NCBI GenBank assembly: GCA_003354135.1
Contig: PIVK01000005.1
Span: forward strand, 1-64,000
Source: Rhodospirillales bacterium
GTDB taxonomy: Bacteria; Pseudomonadota; Alphaproteobacteria; Rhodospirillales; GLO-3
DNA: 64,000 nt
Direction of reading: 5' to 3'
Part shown: positions 36,688 through 44,485 of the stretch, piece after piece
How the letters are laid out: each line of letters begins with the position of its first letter
How positions within the stretch are numbered: the first letter of the stretch is position 1
Position numbers and translations under genes: made by a program
Notes under the pieces: generated by a model
The model's database searches: none
What the model saw: only the letters and a program-made list of their open reading frames with translations
Told to the model about the DNA's origin: nothing

Positions 36688-37452
36688 ATGATCCGCAAAC
36701 CAACCGATTTGATCATTTGCCTGGCGCTGATTCCGGTGCTGGCGGGATCACTGGGGGCCTGCAAAACCCTCGAGCGCCTTTCCGAAGTCGGGGATGGCCC
36801 GCAACTGACAAAGATCACCAACCCCACGGCGCGGAGCGATTACCGCCCCGTGAGCCTGCCCATGCCTGCACCGAAACCGGCGGAAAACAACCCCAATTCG
36901 CTCTGGCGTTCCGGCGCCAAGGCCTTCTTCAAGGACATCCGCGCCAAGGATATTGGTGACATCCTCACGGTAACGCTCAGCCTATCCGACGAAGCCGATA
37001 TGGAGAACACCACGACCCGCGAGCGGAACGACAACGAGGATGTGGACCTCAATGATTTCCTCGGCCTGGAGTCTGAATTGTCAAAGGTCCTCCCGCAAGG
37101 AATCGGCTCCCCGGGCCAGATCGCAAGTTGGAACCAGCAGCACAATACCTCCGGTGACGGCGAGATCGAACGCAGCGAGGATATCAGCCTGACCCTCGCC
37201 GCCGTGGTCATCCAGATCCTGCCCAACGGTTATATGGCCATCATGGGCCGCCAGGAGATCCTGGTGAATTCCGAAATGCGCGAGCTGAGGGTCACCGGCG
37301 TCGTCCGCCCCGAGGATATCGATTCCGACAACACTATTTCCCACGACAAGATCGCAGAGATGCGTTTGGCCTATGGCGGCCGCGGCACGCTCAGCGACCT
37401 GCAGCAACCCCGCTGGGGTATGCAAATCTGGGATATCATCTTCCCGTTCTAG
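36688..37452 (+). CDS. flgH: L-ring lipoprotein FlgH
   Basis: Outer-membrane ring lipoprotein. 254 residues with a lipobox SLGAC at residues 21-25 after a hydrophobic signal. Family patterns are NSLWRSGAKAFFKDIRAKDI, GDILTVTLSLSDEADMENTT, and the end QPRWGMQIWDIIFPF. It ends the unit and is followed by a strong terminator. Confidence 0.96.
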   Translation: MIRKPTDLIICLALIPVLAGSLGACKTLERLSEVGDGPQLTKITNPTARSDYRPVSLPMPAPKPAENNPNSLWRSGAKAFFKDIRAKDIGDILTVTLSLSDEADMENTTTRERNDNEDVDLNDFLGLESELSKVLPQGIGSPGQIASWNQQHNTSGDGEIERSEDISLTLAAVVIQILPNGYMAIMGRQEILVNSEMRELRVTGVVRPEDIDSDNTISHDKIAEMRLAYGGRGTLSDLQQPRWGMQIWDIIFPF

Positions 37453-37481
37453 GTTTTGCAGACTGAGCCTAGAAAAACTCA

Positions 37482-37512
37482 AGGCCGGTGCTCAGCACCG
37501 GCCTCTTTTTTT
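37482..37512 (+). terminator. Rho-independent terminator after flgH
   Basis: Perfect 10-bp stem AGGCCGGTGC / GCACCGGCCT with a 3-base loop, followed by C and seven T. 29 bases after the flgH stop. Confidence 0.95.
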
Positions 37513-37543
37513 GTCCATCCACGAAGTTGGTCGCTAGAGACAA

Positions 37544-37679
37544 GCGGATCGTGAGAAACCGAAGTCACTTCGTGGCGGCGAATTCTCGCGTGAAATCGCT
37601 CTGTCATATTGATCTAGAGAACGATTCACGGAATAAGCCGCGCCAGGAAGCAACTCGGATTATTCCAATCGTGTTCTAA
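37544..37679 (-). repeat. Structured dispersed repeat, copy 2 (3' of dksA)
   Basis: Matches 13727-13863 from end to end. Like copy 1 it starts at the stop codon of a minus-strand gene (dksA here, recA there). The inner hairpin is CGAAG-TGA-CTTCG on the dksA strand, with the same stem and another loop than copy 1. It lies 32 bases past the flgH terminator. Confidence 0.8.
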
Positions 37680-38098
37680 CCACGCTCGTCGCGATGAGTC
37701 TTTTCCATCCGTTCGTGGCGTTCCTGAGCCTCGATGCTCAGCGTGGCAATGGGCCTGGCCTCGAGTCTCGAAATCGAAATGGGCTCGCCGGTCTCCTCGC
37801 AGTATCCGTACCCCCCCTTGTCGACCCGCTCCAGCGCCTCGTCGATTTTGGTGATCAGCTTCCGCGCACGGTCTCGCGTCCGAAGTTCAAGGGACCGCTC
37901 CGTTTCGATGGAGGCACGGTCGGCAATGTCCGGTTCCGTTGTTCCACCTTTCTGGAGGTGATTCAGGGTTTCATTGGATTCTTCAAGCAGATCGGCGCGC
38001 CACCTGATGAGTTTCTGCCGAAAGTGCTCGAGCATCATCGGGTTCATGAACTTTTCATCATCGGACGGCCGATAGTCCGGCGAAAGCATTATGGTCAT
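37676..38098 (-). CDS. dksA: RNA polymerase-binding transcription factor DksA
   Basis: Binds the secondary channel of RNA polymerase and works with ppGpp. The ATG at 38098 (MTIMLSPDYRPSDDEKFMNP) gives 140 residues; the frame to 38185 adds unlikely sequence. The coiled coil carries the acidic tip (PDIADRASIETERSLELRTR), and the C-terminal GYCEETGEPISISRLEARPI pattern is that of alphaproteobacterial DksA, which keeps only one of the four zinc Cys. Unlinked in function to the flagellar genes, but often found near them in this class. Confidence 0.93.
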   Translation of the reverse strand: MTIMLSPDYRPSDDEKFMNPMMLEHFRQKLIRWRADLLEESNETLNHLQKGGTTEPDIADRASIETERSLELRTRDRARKLITKIDEALERVDKGGYGYCEETGEPISISRLEARPIATLSIEAQERHERMEKTHRDERG

Positions 38099-38239
38099 GC
38101 CCAGGCGTCTCCATATGTTCGTCGTTTGGGGCGGAATATAGGTTCGCCGCGATTGCACCGCAAGACTGCTTTTCAGCCATCGCAAACATAAGAAGCGCTT
38201 GGAATAACAGGAGAGATTTAAACCGGCACCACGAACGGC

Positions 38240-38671
38240 TCACCGAGGACGCGTTAATTTGGCAATTTCCACCTCGGCTCTGAGCTCGATTTCCTCCAGA
38301 ATCTCGTTCAATTTGGGATCTTCGATCCGACGGCGCTGAGCGCGCATGGCCTGGGCCAGATTGGCTAGGCGCTCCTTTGGAATTGTGCCCGCGAGCAGGT
38401 CGGATCGAATCAGCTCCAGACGGTCCAGAAGATCATCCCCGTATCGCCGGGCAAAATGACGCTGTTTTTTCTCGGCGGCATCCCCGGTCGCCTGGACGGC
38501 AATGATGCCGTCGACACCGGCCACCGACGATGTATCGACGGTGGCGGAGGGCTCCATGCTTCCAGCCGCCTCACGGAGTTGATCAGCGAATTCGGCACCC
38601 CGAGGCGCAGATTTCTTCGCTTTTTTCGGTGAAGAACTCCCTTTGGCTCCACCGACTCCGGTGATCTTCAT
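38240..38671 (-). CDS. fliX: Flagellar assembly regulator FliX
   Basis: Partner of the sigma-54 activator FlbD that couples basal body assembly to late gene transcription. ATG at 38671 (MKITGVGGAKGSSSPKKAKK) gives 143 residues; the frame to 38824 is longer but has no family signal. The C-terminal helical domain (DDLLDRLELIRSDLLAGTIP; ILEEIELRAEVEIAKL) matches FliX. It is divergent from flgE, with the candidate FlbD-type dyad between them at 38761. Confidence 0.85.
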   Translation of the reverse strand: MKITGVGGAKGSSSPKKAKKSAPRGAEFADQLREAAGSMEPSATVDTSSVAGVDGIIAVQATGDAAEKKQRHFARRYGDDLLDRLELIRSDLLAGTIPKERLANLAQAMRAQRRRIEDPKLNEILEEIELRAEVEIAKLTRPR

Positions 38672-38760
38672 GATCCGCTCCCGGCATTTTCCGCCGCAGG
38701 TTTCACGACGGCGCTGATTCTGCCCAATAAAGTCCGGGAAGGCCAGAGGTTTCCTGGACC

Positions 38761-38775
38761 CGGCAATTCTTGCCG
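38761..38775. promoter_or_regulatory. Inverted repeat upstream of flgE (FlbD-type candidate)
   Basis: CGGCAA-TTC-TTGCCG, perfect 6-base arms, centred 103 bases before the flgE -24 element and about 97 bases upstream of the fliX start. The reverse complement CGGCAAGAATTGCCG differs by one base from the site before flgI. Confidence 0.6.
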
Positions 38776-38870
38776 TCCCAATCAGGGCCGAGCGGAAAAA
38801 TCGACCCGCCCTTTGCTTGACCAAAGACCAGGAATCGTTTCTTCACAAGACACTAGAAGCGGAAATCATT

Positions 38871-38886
38871 TGGCATCCATCTTGCT
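38871..38886 (+). promoter_or_regulatory. Sigma-54 promoter of the hook genes
   Basis: TGGCATCCATCTTGCT has GG and GC 10 bases apart and a near-consensus TTGC. Transcription should begin about 50 bases before the flgE start. Confidence 0.8.
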
Positions 38887-38947
38887 TATAACGGTATGGG
38901 CCCAGTGTATCGGGGGGCCCGACACGAAGTGAGTACGGAGCAACGCC

Positions 38948-40855
38948 ATGGCGGGTTACGGATTCTTTTCCCCGAGTATCATTGGCATGCAGAGCCAAAC
39001 CCATGCTTTGAATGTAATCGGCACCAATATCGCCAACGTGAACACAGGCGGCTACAAGCGTGTCGACACGCATTTCTCTACCGTCCTCAGCGATACCTTG
39101 TTTGAGCAGTCGGACCTGGGCGGCGCGAGAAACAAGGACTTTTTCCGCATCAGCACCCAGGGTTCGATGATCTCGTCCGATCTCAATACGGATCTCGCCA
39201 TCGGCGGCGAAGGTTTCTTCGTCATGAACACGCAGCAGGATGGAAGCGGCGATACGGCCTACACCCGCGACGGCAGTTTCCGTCTTGCCAAAGGAGACCA
39301 GGAAACCGTCACCTATCCCGACGGCACCACGCTGACCGTAGACAGCGGCTATCTGATCGACAAGAACGGCTACTACCTGCAGGGCGTGGCAGCGAATACG
39401 GACGGAACCTTTACCATCCCCGGGACCACGACATCGCTCCGCGTCGACCCTTACGCCTTCGTCGACCAAGGCCAAGCAACCAGCACTGCCGAATTGGTGT
39501 TGAACCTGGACGCCGCCGAAACGGTCAACGGCGTATACCGCTACGTCATCGATGTCTACGACTCGGCGGGCCAGCGCCAGAATGTCCATCTTGACTTCAC
39601 CAAGACAGGAACCAACCAGTGGTCGGCCAGCTCTATCAACTCACAAACGCCCGTCGCCCAAGTCGACACCTTGACCCTCGGCGGTTCGGTAGAGGCCGGC
39701 GACGTCTACACCGTCACGGTCAACGGCACTGATGTAAACTATACCGTCACAGGCGCGGAAGCGAACCTGGATGCCATCCGTGACGGCTTGGTCGCCGCCA
39801 TCAACGCCAACGCCACCGTGGGCAACACGGTGACCGTAGCGGCCGGCGGCTCAGGCCAGATTACCCTCACGTCCGATAATGCCGGCACCGCGTTCACCGC
39901 CGCGACCAGCGTGACCCAGGGCCCGGCCAGCGTGGCCCAGGCGGATACGGTGACAATTGCAGGTACGGTCGCTGCCGGGGACATCTACAGCGTCACCGTC
40001 AACGGCAACGTGGTCAACTACACGGTGACCGGCGCCGAGGCGAATATCGACGCCATCCGGGACGGACTCGTTGCAGCCATCAACGCCACCCCGGCGGTCG
40101 GCGCCATCGTCACGGCAGCCGCGGGTAGCGGCGGCCAACTCACCCTGACCGCGGACACGACCGGCACTGCGTTCACAGCTGCCGCCACGGCCACCCAAGT
40201 CGCGGGCCCGTCCGACAATACGGCCTCCCTCGTCAACACCACCGCCAACTACACGGCGCTTGCCGACAACACCATAAGCTCGGCCACCACCACGGCCAGC
40301 GTCTCTGACGAGATTACGACCGCCCTCGGCGCCATCCAGTTCAACGGCGATGCGTCGATCAACACGCCGCAATCCCTGAACCTTGCCATGACCTTCGCAG
40401 GCGGAACCACGGCCACGGTAGATTTGGACATCTCCAACATGACCCAATCCGCCGGCCAGTATTCGGTGCGGAGTTATGAGCGCAACGGACAGGTCGCGGC
40501 CAATATGGTGGACTTCCGGTTCGACGCCCAAGGCCATGTTTCGGCCACCTTCGAGGACAATTCCATCCGCGAGATCTACAAGGTCCCTTTGGCCGTCTTC
40601 CCCAACCCGGACGGGCTCGATGTTGAAAACGGCATGATCTTCTATGAATCCACGGCTTCGGGCGGCGTCACGATCACCGAGGCCGGTTCTCTGGGCCACG
40701 CTGTTTTCCTTCCCAATTCTCTCGAACTCTCCAACGTGGTTATCGAGGATCAGTTCTCGAAGATAATCATGACCCAAACCGCGTACAACGCCTCGGCCAC
40801 CTCGTTCAAGACGGCCGATGAGATGACGATGGAAGCCAAGGACATGAAGCGATGA
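38948..40855 (+). CDS. flgE: Flagellar hook protein FlgE-type with duplicated 93-residue insert
   Basis: Hook subunit, 635 residues (typical ~400). N-terminal rod/hook helix and motif are MQSQTHALNVIGTNIANVNT and GGYKRVDTHFSTVL; the FlgE core shows LAIGGEGFFVMNTQQDGSGD and the C-terminal helix VVIEDQFSKIIMTQTAYNAS. Between about residues 236 and 421 two tandem copies of a module are inserted (each starting VAQ-D-T and containing YTVTGAEAN-DAIRDGLVAAINA). The next gene encodes a paralogue without the insert. It is transcribed from a sigma-54 promoter. Confidence 0.9.
   Translation: MAGYGFFSPSIIGMQSQTHALNVIGTNIANVNTGGYKRVDTHFSTVLSDTLFEQSDLGGARNKDFFRISTQGSMISSDLNTDLAIGGEGFFVMNTQQDGSGDTAYTRDGSFRLAKGDQETVTYPDGTTLTVDSGYLIDKNGYYLQGVAANTDGTFTIPGTTTSLRVDPYAFVDQGQATSTAELVLNLDAAETVNGVYRYVIDVYDSAGQRQNVHLDFTKTGTNQWSASSINSQTPVAQVDTLTLGGSVEAGDVYTVTVNGTDVNYTVTGAEANLDAIRDGLVAAINANATVGNTVTVAAGGSGQITLTSDNAGTAFTAATSVTQGPASVAQADTVTIAGTVAAGDIYSVTVNGNVVNYTVTGAEANIDAIRDGLVAAINATPAVGAIVTAAAGSGGQLTLTADTTGTAFTAAATATQVAGPSDNTASLVNTTANYTALADNTISSATTTASVSDEITTALGAIQFNGDASINTPQSLNLAMTFAGGTTATVDLDISNMTQSAGQYSVRSYERNGQVAANMVDFRFDAQGHVSATFEDNSIREIYKVPLAVFPNPDGLDVENGMIFYESTASGGVTITEAGSLGHAVFLPNSLELSNVVIEDQFSKIIMTQTAYNASATSFKTADEMTMEAKDMKR
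39653..40210 (+). repeat. Two tandem 279-bp in-frame repeats inside flgE
   Basis: Units 39653-39931 and 39932-40210 encode 93 residues each. Shared marks are a start VAQ-DT, the strand VTVNG, NYTVTGAEAN, DAIRDGLVAAINA, and GTAFTAA near the end. A third, more distant copy lies in flgL at 49043. Confidence 0.88.
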
Positions 40856-40865
40856 CGGGGCACTC

Positions 40866-42119
40866 ATGACCATTCTCTCCGCCTTTTCGCCCAGCATCAC
40901 AGGTATGCGGGCCCAGGCTCAGGCCTTCCGCAACATCGGCGCCAACGTCGCCAACGTCCAGACCGAAGGCTACAAGCGCATCGAAACCGGATTCGCAGCC
41001 ATTGTCGGTAAGAACAGCTTAGGGGCCCTGGGGCACGGCACCGTCCAAACCACGCCCGTCAATCAGATCTCTCGCGGCGGTTTGGTGCAGGCTTCCGCCA
41101 GTCCGCTCGACGTCTCCATCGGGGGTGACGGGTTCTTCATCCTCAACACCCAACGCGACGGATCGGGTGATACGGTCTATACCCGTGATGGCAGCTTCCG
41201 CATTGCCGAAGGTCCCGAAACCACCGTTACCATCAACAGCAGCCCACGGACCGTCGATACCGGCTATCTGGTGGACAAGAACGGATACTACGTCCAAGGC
41301 TGGGCGGCCGGCACGGATGGCGGTTTTCCCAACAGCGGTACGACCACGTCGCTACGCGTCGACGAATACTTGTATATCAACCAGGGCCAGGAAACGACGA
41401 GCGCCAGCCTGCTGCTGAACCTGGATGCCAACGAGCCCGCCACCGGCACCTTCAGCTATCCGGTCACGGCATACGATTCCAACGCCGCCGAACGCACCGC
41501 GCACCTAACCTTCACCAAGACCCAGACCCCGCGCCAGTGGACAATTCTCCCTTCAACGGACAACGCCGGCGACACGGTGAATTCGACTGCCGGCACCCTG
41601 ACCTTTGACAGCGACGGCGCACTCGCCGCAGGCGGCAGTTACACCGTCGACATCACCTGGGCCAACGGCGCGACAAGCAACGTCGTCCTGGACCTCGCGG
41701 ACATGACCCAACTCGCCGCCGATTACATGCCCCAGGCCTACGAGAAAAATGGTTATGGGGCCAGCGACATGCAGAGTTTAGCCTTCGATGAAAGTGGCTA
41801 CATCACCGGCCGCTTCGGCGACAACACAGCACGTAAGATCTACCGGGTACCGCTAGCCCAGTTCTCGGTTCCAGATGCCCTGGATTCCGAAACCGGCCTC
41901 ATCTTCCATGAAAGCGCCGGATCGGGCTCCGCCCGCATCTTCGCTGTGGATGAGGTCGGCCGGTCGAGCCTACAACCCAACAGCCGAGAACTGTCCAACG
42001 TGAATATCGAAGCCGAATTCACCCGCATCATAATGACGCAAACAGCCTACAAGGCCTCCGCAACAGTTTTCAGAACCCTCGACCAAACGATTACAACCGC
42101 CCGGGATCTCAAGACCTAG
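40866..42119 (+). CDS. Second FlgE-type hook protein (no insert)
   Basis: 417 residues, paralogous to the preceding gene along its whole length: MTILSAFSPSITGMRAQAQA, VANVQTEGYKRIETGF, DVSIGGDGFFILNTQRDGSG and the C-terminal EFTRIIMTQTAYKASATVFR. It lacks the repeated insert and has standard FlgE size, so it may be the main hook subunit while the longer one is a minor or tip-proximal subunit, or the reverse. Ten bases separate the two genes. Confidence 0.88.
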   Translation: MTILSAFSPSITGMRAQAQAFRNIGANVANVQTEGYKRIETGFAAIVGKNSLGALGHGTVQTTPVNQISRGGLVQASASPLDVSIGGDGFFILNTQRDGSGDTVYTRDGSFRIAEGPETTVTINSSPRTVDTGYLVDKNGYYVQGWAAGTDGGFPNSGTTTSLRVDEYLYINQGQETTSASLLLNLDANEPATGTFSYPVTAYDSNAAERTAHLTFTKTQTPRQWTILPSTDNAGDTVNSTAGTLTFDSDGALAAGGSYTVDITWANGATSNVVLDLADMTQLAADYMPQAYEKNGYGASDMQSLAFDESGYITGRFGDNTARKIYRVPLAQFSVPDALDSETGLIFHESAGSGSARIFAVDEVGRSSLQPNSRELSNVNIEAEFTRIIMTQTAYKASATVFRTLDQTITTARDLKT

Positions 42120-42199
42120 CCGCGCGTCGGTTCCACACCAAGGGGCCGGCGCCACGCGTTCCCAGCAACGCCGCGCCCCAAACCAAAACGACGCGGCAG

Positions 42200-42245
42200 C
42201 CGCCGGCTCCTAAGGTCAACCCACAAGGAGCCGGCGGTTTCTTTC
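42200..42245 (+). terminator. Rho-independent terminator after hook genes
   Basis: 12-bp perfect stem CCGCCGGCTCCT (42200-42211) / AGGAGCCGGCGG (42226-42237) followed by TTTCTTTCTT. Confidence 0.88.
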
Positions 42246-42304
42246 TTCCCCTTACCTAATACAACCCCCGCCAAACGCCCCGAACGGCCGGATCAGGAAC
42301 GACC

Positions 42305-42319
42305 CGGCAAGAATTACCG
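42305..42319. promoter_or_regulatory. Inverted repeat upstream of flgI (FlbD-type candidate)
   Basis: CGGCAAGAATTACCG, one base from the perfect dyad found before flgE. Its centre is 102 bases before the flgI -24 element, almost the same as the 103 at flgE. Confidence 0.6.
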
Positions 42320-42413
42320 CTCGGTGTAGCCCGCCTTACCCGATCCGTTCGATGTAGGCGAAACGCTGAAAACAATATCCATATACATCAGTTAGTTAGA
42401 ATGCAGAAATGTT

Positions 42414-42429
42414 TGGCATGAGGTTCGCA
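42414..42429 (+). promoter_or_regulatory. Sigma-54 promoter of flgI operon
   Basis: TGGCATGAGGTTCGCA; GG and GC exactly 10 bases apart. It lies about 75 bases upstream of the flgI start, and downstream of the hook-gene terminator. Confidence 0.72.
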
Positions 42430-42503
42430 TGACTAACGGAGAATACGCATAAGCAATCAGGTTCTGGACATCCGGCGAGAACGGAAAAGAGACGGCACGA
42501 GCC

Positions 42504-43628
42504 ATGAAAAAGACCATCCGCCAGACGTTGATCACCTCGGTCATTCTGATGACCCTCCTCCTCGCAGCCCATGCCGCACATGCTGCATCGCGCATCAAGG
42601 ACATCGTTAACGTTGAGGGCGTGCGTGACAACATGCTGGTCGGATACGGACTCGTCGTGGGTCTCAACAACACCGGAGACACCTTGAAGACCGGTCACTT
42701 CACCAAGCAGAGCCTGCAGGCCATGCTCAATCGACTGGGGGTCAAACCGACGAATGACGGCCTCGACGCCAAGAACGTGGCGGCCGTGATGGTGACGGCT
42801 TCCCTGCCCCCCTTCTCCCGCCAGGGCGCGCGCATTGATGTAACCGTCAGCGCGCTGGGCGATGCCGACAGCCTACTCGGCGGAACGCTTCTGGTGACCC
42901 CGATCCTGGGCGCCGACGGCGAAGTCTATGCCGTTGCCCAGGGACAGTTGGCGGTCGGCGGTTTCGCGACCAAAGGCGACGCGGAAACGGTGATCAAGGG
43001 CGTCCCCACCTCTGGCCGTATCGCCAATGGCGCCATCGTTGAACGCGAGATCGCCTTCAATCTGGATGGGCTGAACCTGGTGAAGTTAAACCTCCGCAAC
43101 CCGGATTTCACGACGGCACGCCGCATTGCCCAGGCGGTGAACGCTTTCTTGGGCACGGCGGCGGCGAAAGCGATGGATCTTTCCACCGTTACAATCGAAG
43201 TCCCGCAGGCCTACCGTAACGACACGGTCAACCTGCTGACCGATCTCGAGCAACTCCGCGTCGAACCTGATCAGATGGCCCGGGTCGTCATCGACGAGCA
43301 GACCGGAACCATCGTCATGGGCGAGAACGTGCGTATCTCGACGGTCGCCATCGCCCAGGGATCCCTCACCATCCGAATCACGGAAACGGCCCAGGTCTCC
43401 CAACCCGGCCCCTTTGCGGAAGTCGGAGAAACAACCACCGTAGCCCGCACCGACATTCAGGTGCAGGAGGATGAGGACAAGAGGCTCACCGTACTCCAGA
43501 CCGGAGTTACGCTGCAGGAGATGGTTAACGGGCTCAACGCCCTCGGGATCGGACCACGCGACATGATCACCATTCTGCAAGCCGTCAAGTCGGCCGGCGC
43601 CCTGCAGGCCGAAATCCAGGTCATGTAG
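42504..43628 (+). CDS. flgI: P-ring protein FlgI
   Basis: Periplasmic ring of the basal body. 374 residues with a signal peptide (TLITSVILMTLLLAAHAAHA). Family patterns: GVRDNMLVGYGLVVGLNNTG, ASLPPFSRQGARIDVTVSAL, AQGQLAVGGF, and the C-terminus LNALGIGPRDMITILQAVKS AGA. First gene of the unit flgI-flgJ-flgN-flgK-flgL-flbT. Confidence 0.97.
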   Translation: MKKTIRQTLITSVILMTLLLAAHAAHAASRIKDIVNVEGVRDNMLVGYGLVVGLNNTGDTLKTGHFTKQSLQAMLNRLGVKPTNDGLDAKNVAAVMVTASLPPFSRQGARIDVTVSALGDADSLLGGTLLVTPILGADGEVYAVAQGQLAVGGFATKGDAETVIKGVPTSGRIANGAIVEREIAFNLDGLNLVKLNLRNPDFTTARRIAQAVNAFLGTAAAKAMDLSTVTIEVPQAYRNDTVNLLTDLEQLRVEPDQMARVVIDEQTGTIVMGENVRISTVAIAQGSLTIRITETAQVSQPGPFAEVGETTTVARTDIQVQEDEDKRLTVLQTGVTLQEMVNGLNALGIGPRDMITILQAVKSAGALQAEIQVM

Positions 43629-43640
43629 GGGGAACGGGAC

Positions 43641-43964
43641 ATGGATATGAGCACCCCCCAGATGGATATGCAGACCGCCATGATGGCGTCCAACCAGCTC
43701 CCTCGCGTACATGGGCGGATGGATGAGGTCAAAGCTCGCGAAACGGCCCAGGATTTCGAGGCCTTCTTCCTGGCCCAGGCCTTTGAGAACATGTTCAAGG
43801 GAATCGAGGCGGAAGAGCCGTTCGGAGGCGGCCATGCCGAGGAAATGTGGCGCAGCATGCAGGTTCAGGAATTCGGCAAGGAAGTCGCAAGAAACGGCGG
43901 AGTTGGCATCGCCGACGCCGTATTTCGCGAAATAATGAAGATGCAGGAGGTCCAGGGACCATGA
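43641..43964 (+). CDS. flgJ: Rod-binding protein, FlgJ N-terminal type
   Basis: Rod cap/scaffold factor. 107 residues corresponding only to the rod-binding domain of FlgJ (ARETAQDFEAFFLAQAFENM, AEEMWRSMQVQEFGKEVARN); the muramidase domain is absent, as usual in alphaproteobacteria. A separate enzyme must open the peptidoglycan. The start may be ATG 43641 or ATG 43647. The stop overlaps the next start by 4 bases. Confidence 0.88.
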   Translation: MDMSTPQMDMQTAMMASNQLPRVHGRMDEVKARETAQDFEAFFLAQAFENMFKGIEAEEPFGGGHAEEMWRSMQVQEFGKEVARNGGVGIADAVFREIMKMQEVQGP

Positions 43965-44452
43965 CGACGGAAAAACCGGACACCCCCGACAAGACCGACG
44001 CTCCCGAGGATGACGCGACCCGCAAGGTGAACGATCTGTCCTTCATCGCCAAACGCCTGATCTCGGCCCTCGAAACGGAGAATATGTTCCTGCGCGAGCA
44101 CAACCAGGCCGCCGTCGCCGCCAGGCTCGAGGAGAAAACCAAGCTCAGCCATGCCTACGAACGCCACATCAAGGGGTTCACGGAAAATCCAGATATCTTG
44201 ACCGCGGCAGACGAGGAAGCACGCCGACGCCTTCGAGTCCAAGGCGAGAAACTGCATGCACTGATGGAAGAGAATTCCATGTTGCTCAAGGCTACGATCC
44301 TGGCCGGCAAACAACTAATGGACAACATTGCCGAGGCCGTGAGATCGGTCAATGGCAAGAGCCCGGCCTACTCCGGAGACGGCAGCTACGGCCGATCAGC
44401 CAACCGGCAGGCGCCGCGCAATTTGTCCATTTCCCTGGATCAGTCGCTTTAG
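43961..44452 (+). CDS. FlgN-like flagellar chaperone (FlbY-type)
   Basis: 163 residues from ATG 43961 in an ATGA overlap with flgJ; the longer frame from 43847 lies inside flgJ. It is mostly helical (DLSFIAKRLISALETENMFL and ALMEENSMLLKATILAGKQL) with disordered ends. Position just before flgK and flgL is that of FlgN, the chaperone of the two hook-filament junction proteins. The sequence is too divergent for certainty. Confidence 0.7.
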   Translation: MTTEKPDTPDKTDAPEDDATRKVNDLSFIAKRLISALETENMFLREHNQAAVAARLEEKTKLSHAYERHIKGFTENPDILTAADEEARRRLRVQGEKLHALMEENSMLLKATILAGKQLMDNIAEAVRSVNGKSPAYSGDGSYGRSANRQAPRNLSISLDQSL

Positions 44453-44485
44453 GCGGCCAGGGCGTCCCGAGGCGGGAGTTACGGT

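Noticed and set aside
39851-40900. 349-codon minus-strand frame, Gly/Arg rich
   Set aside because: Antisense shadow of the Ala/Thr-rich repeated insert of flgE.
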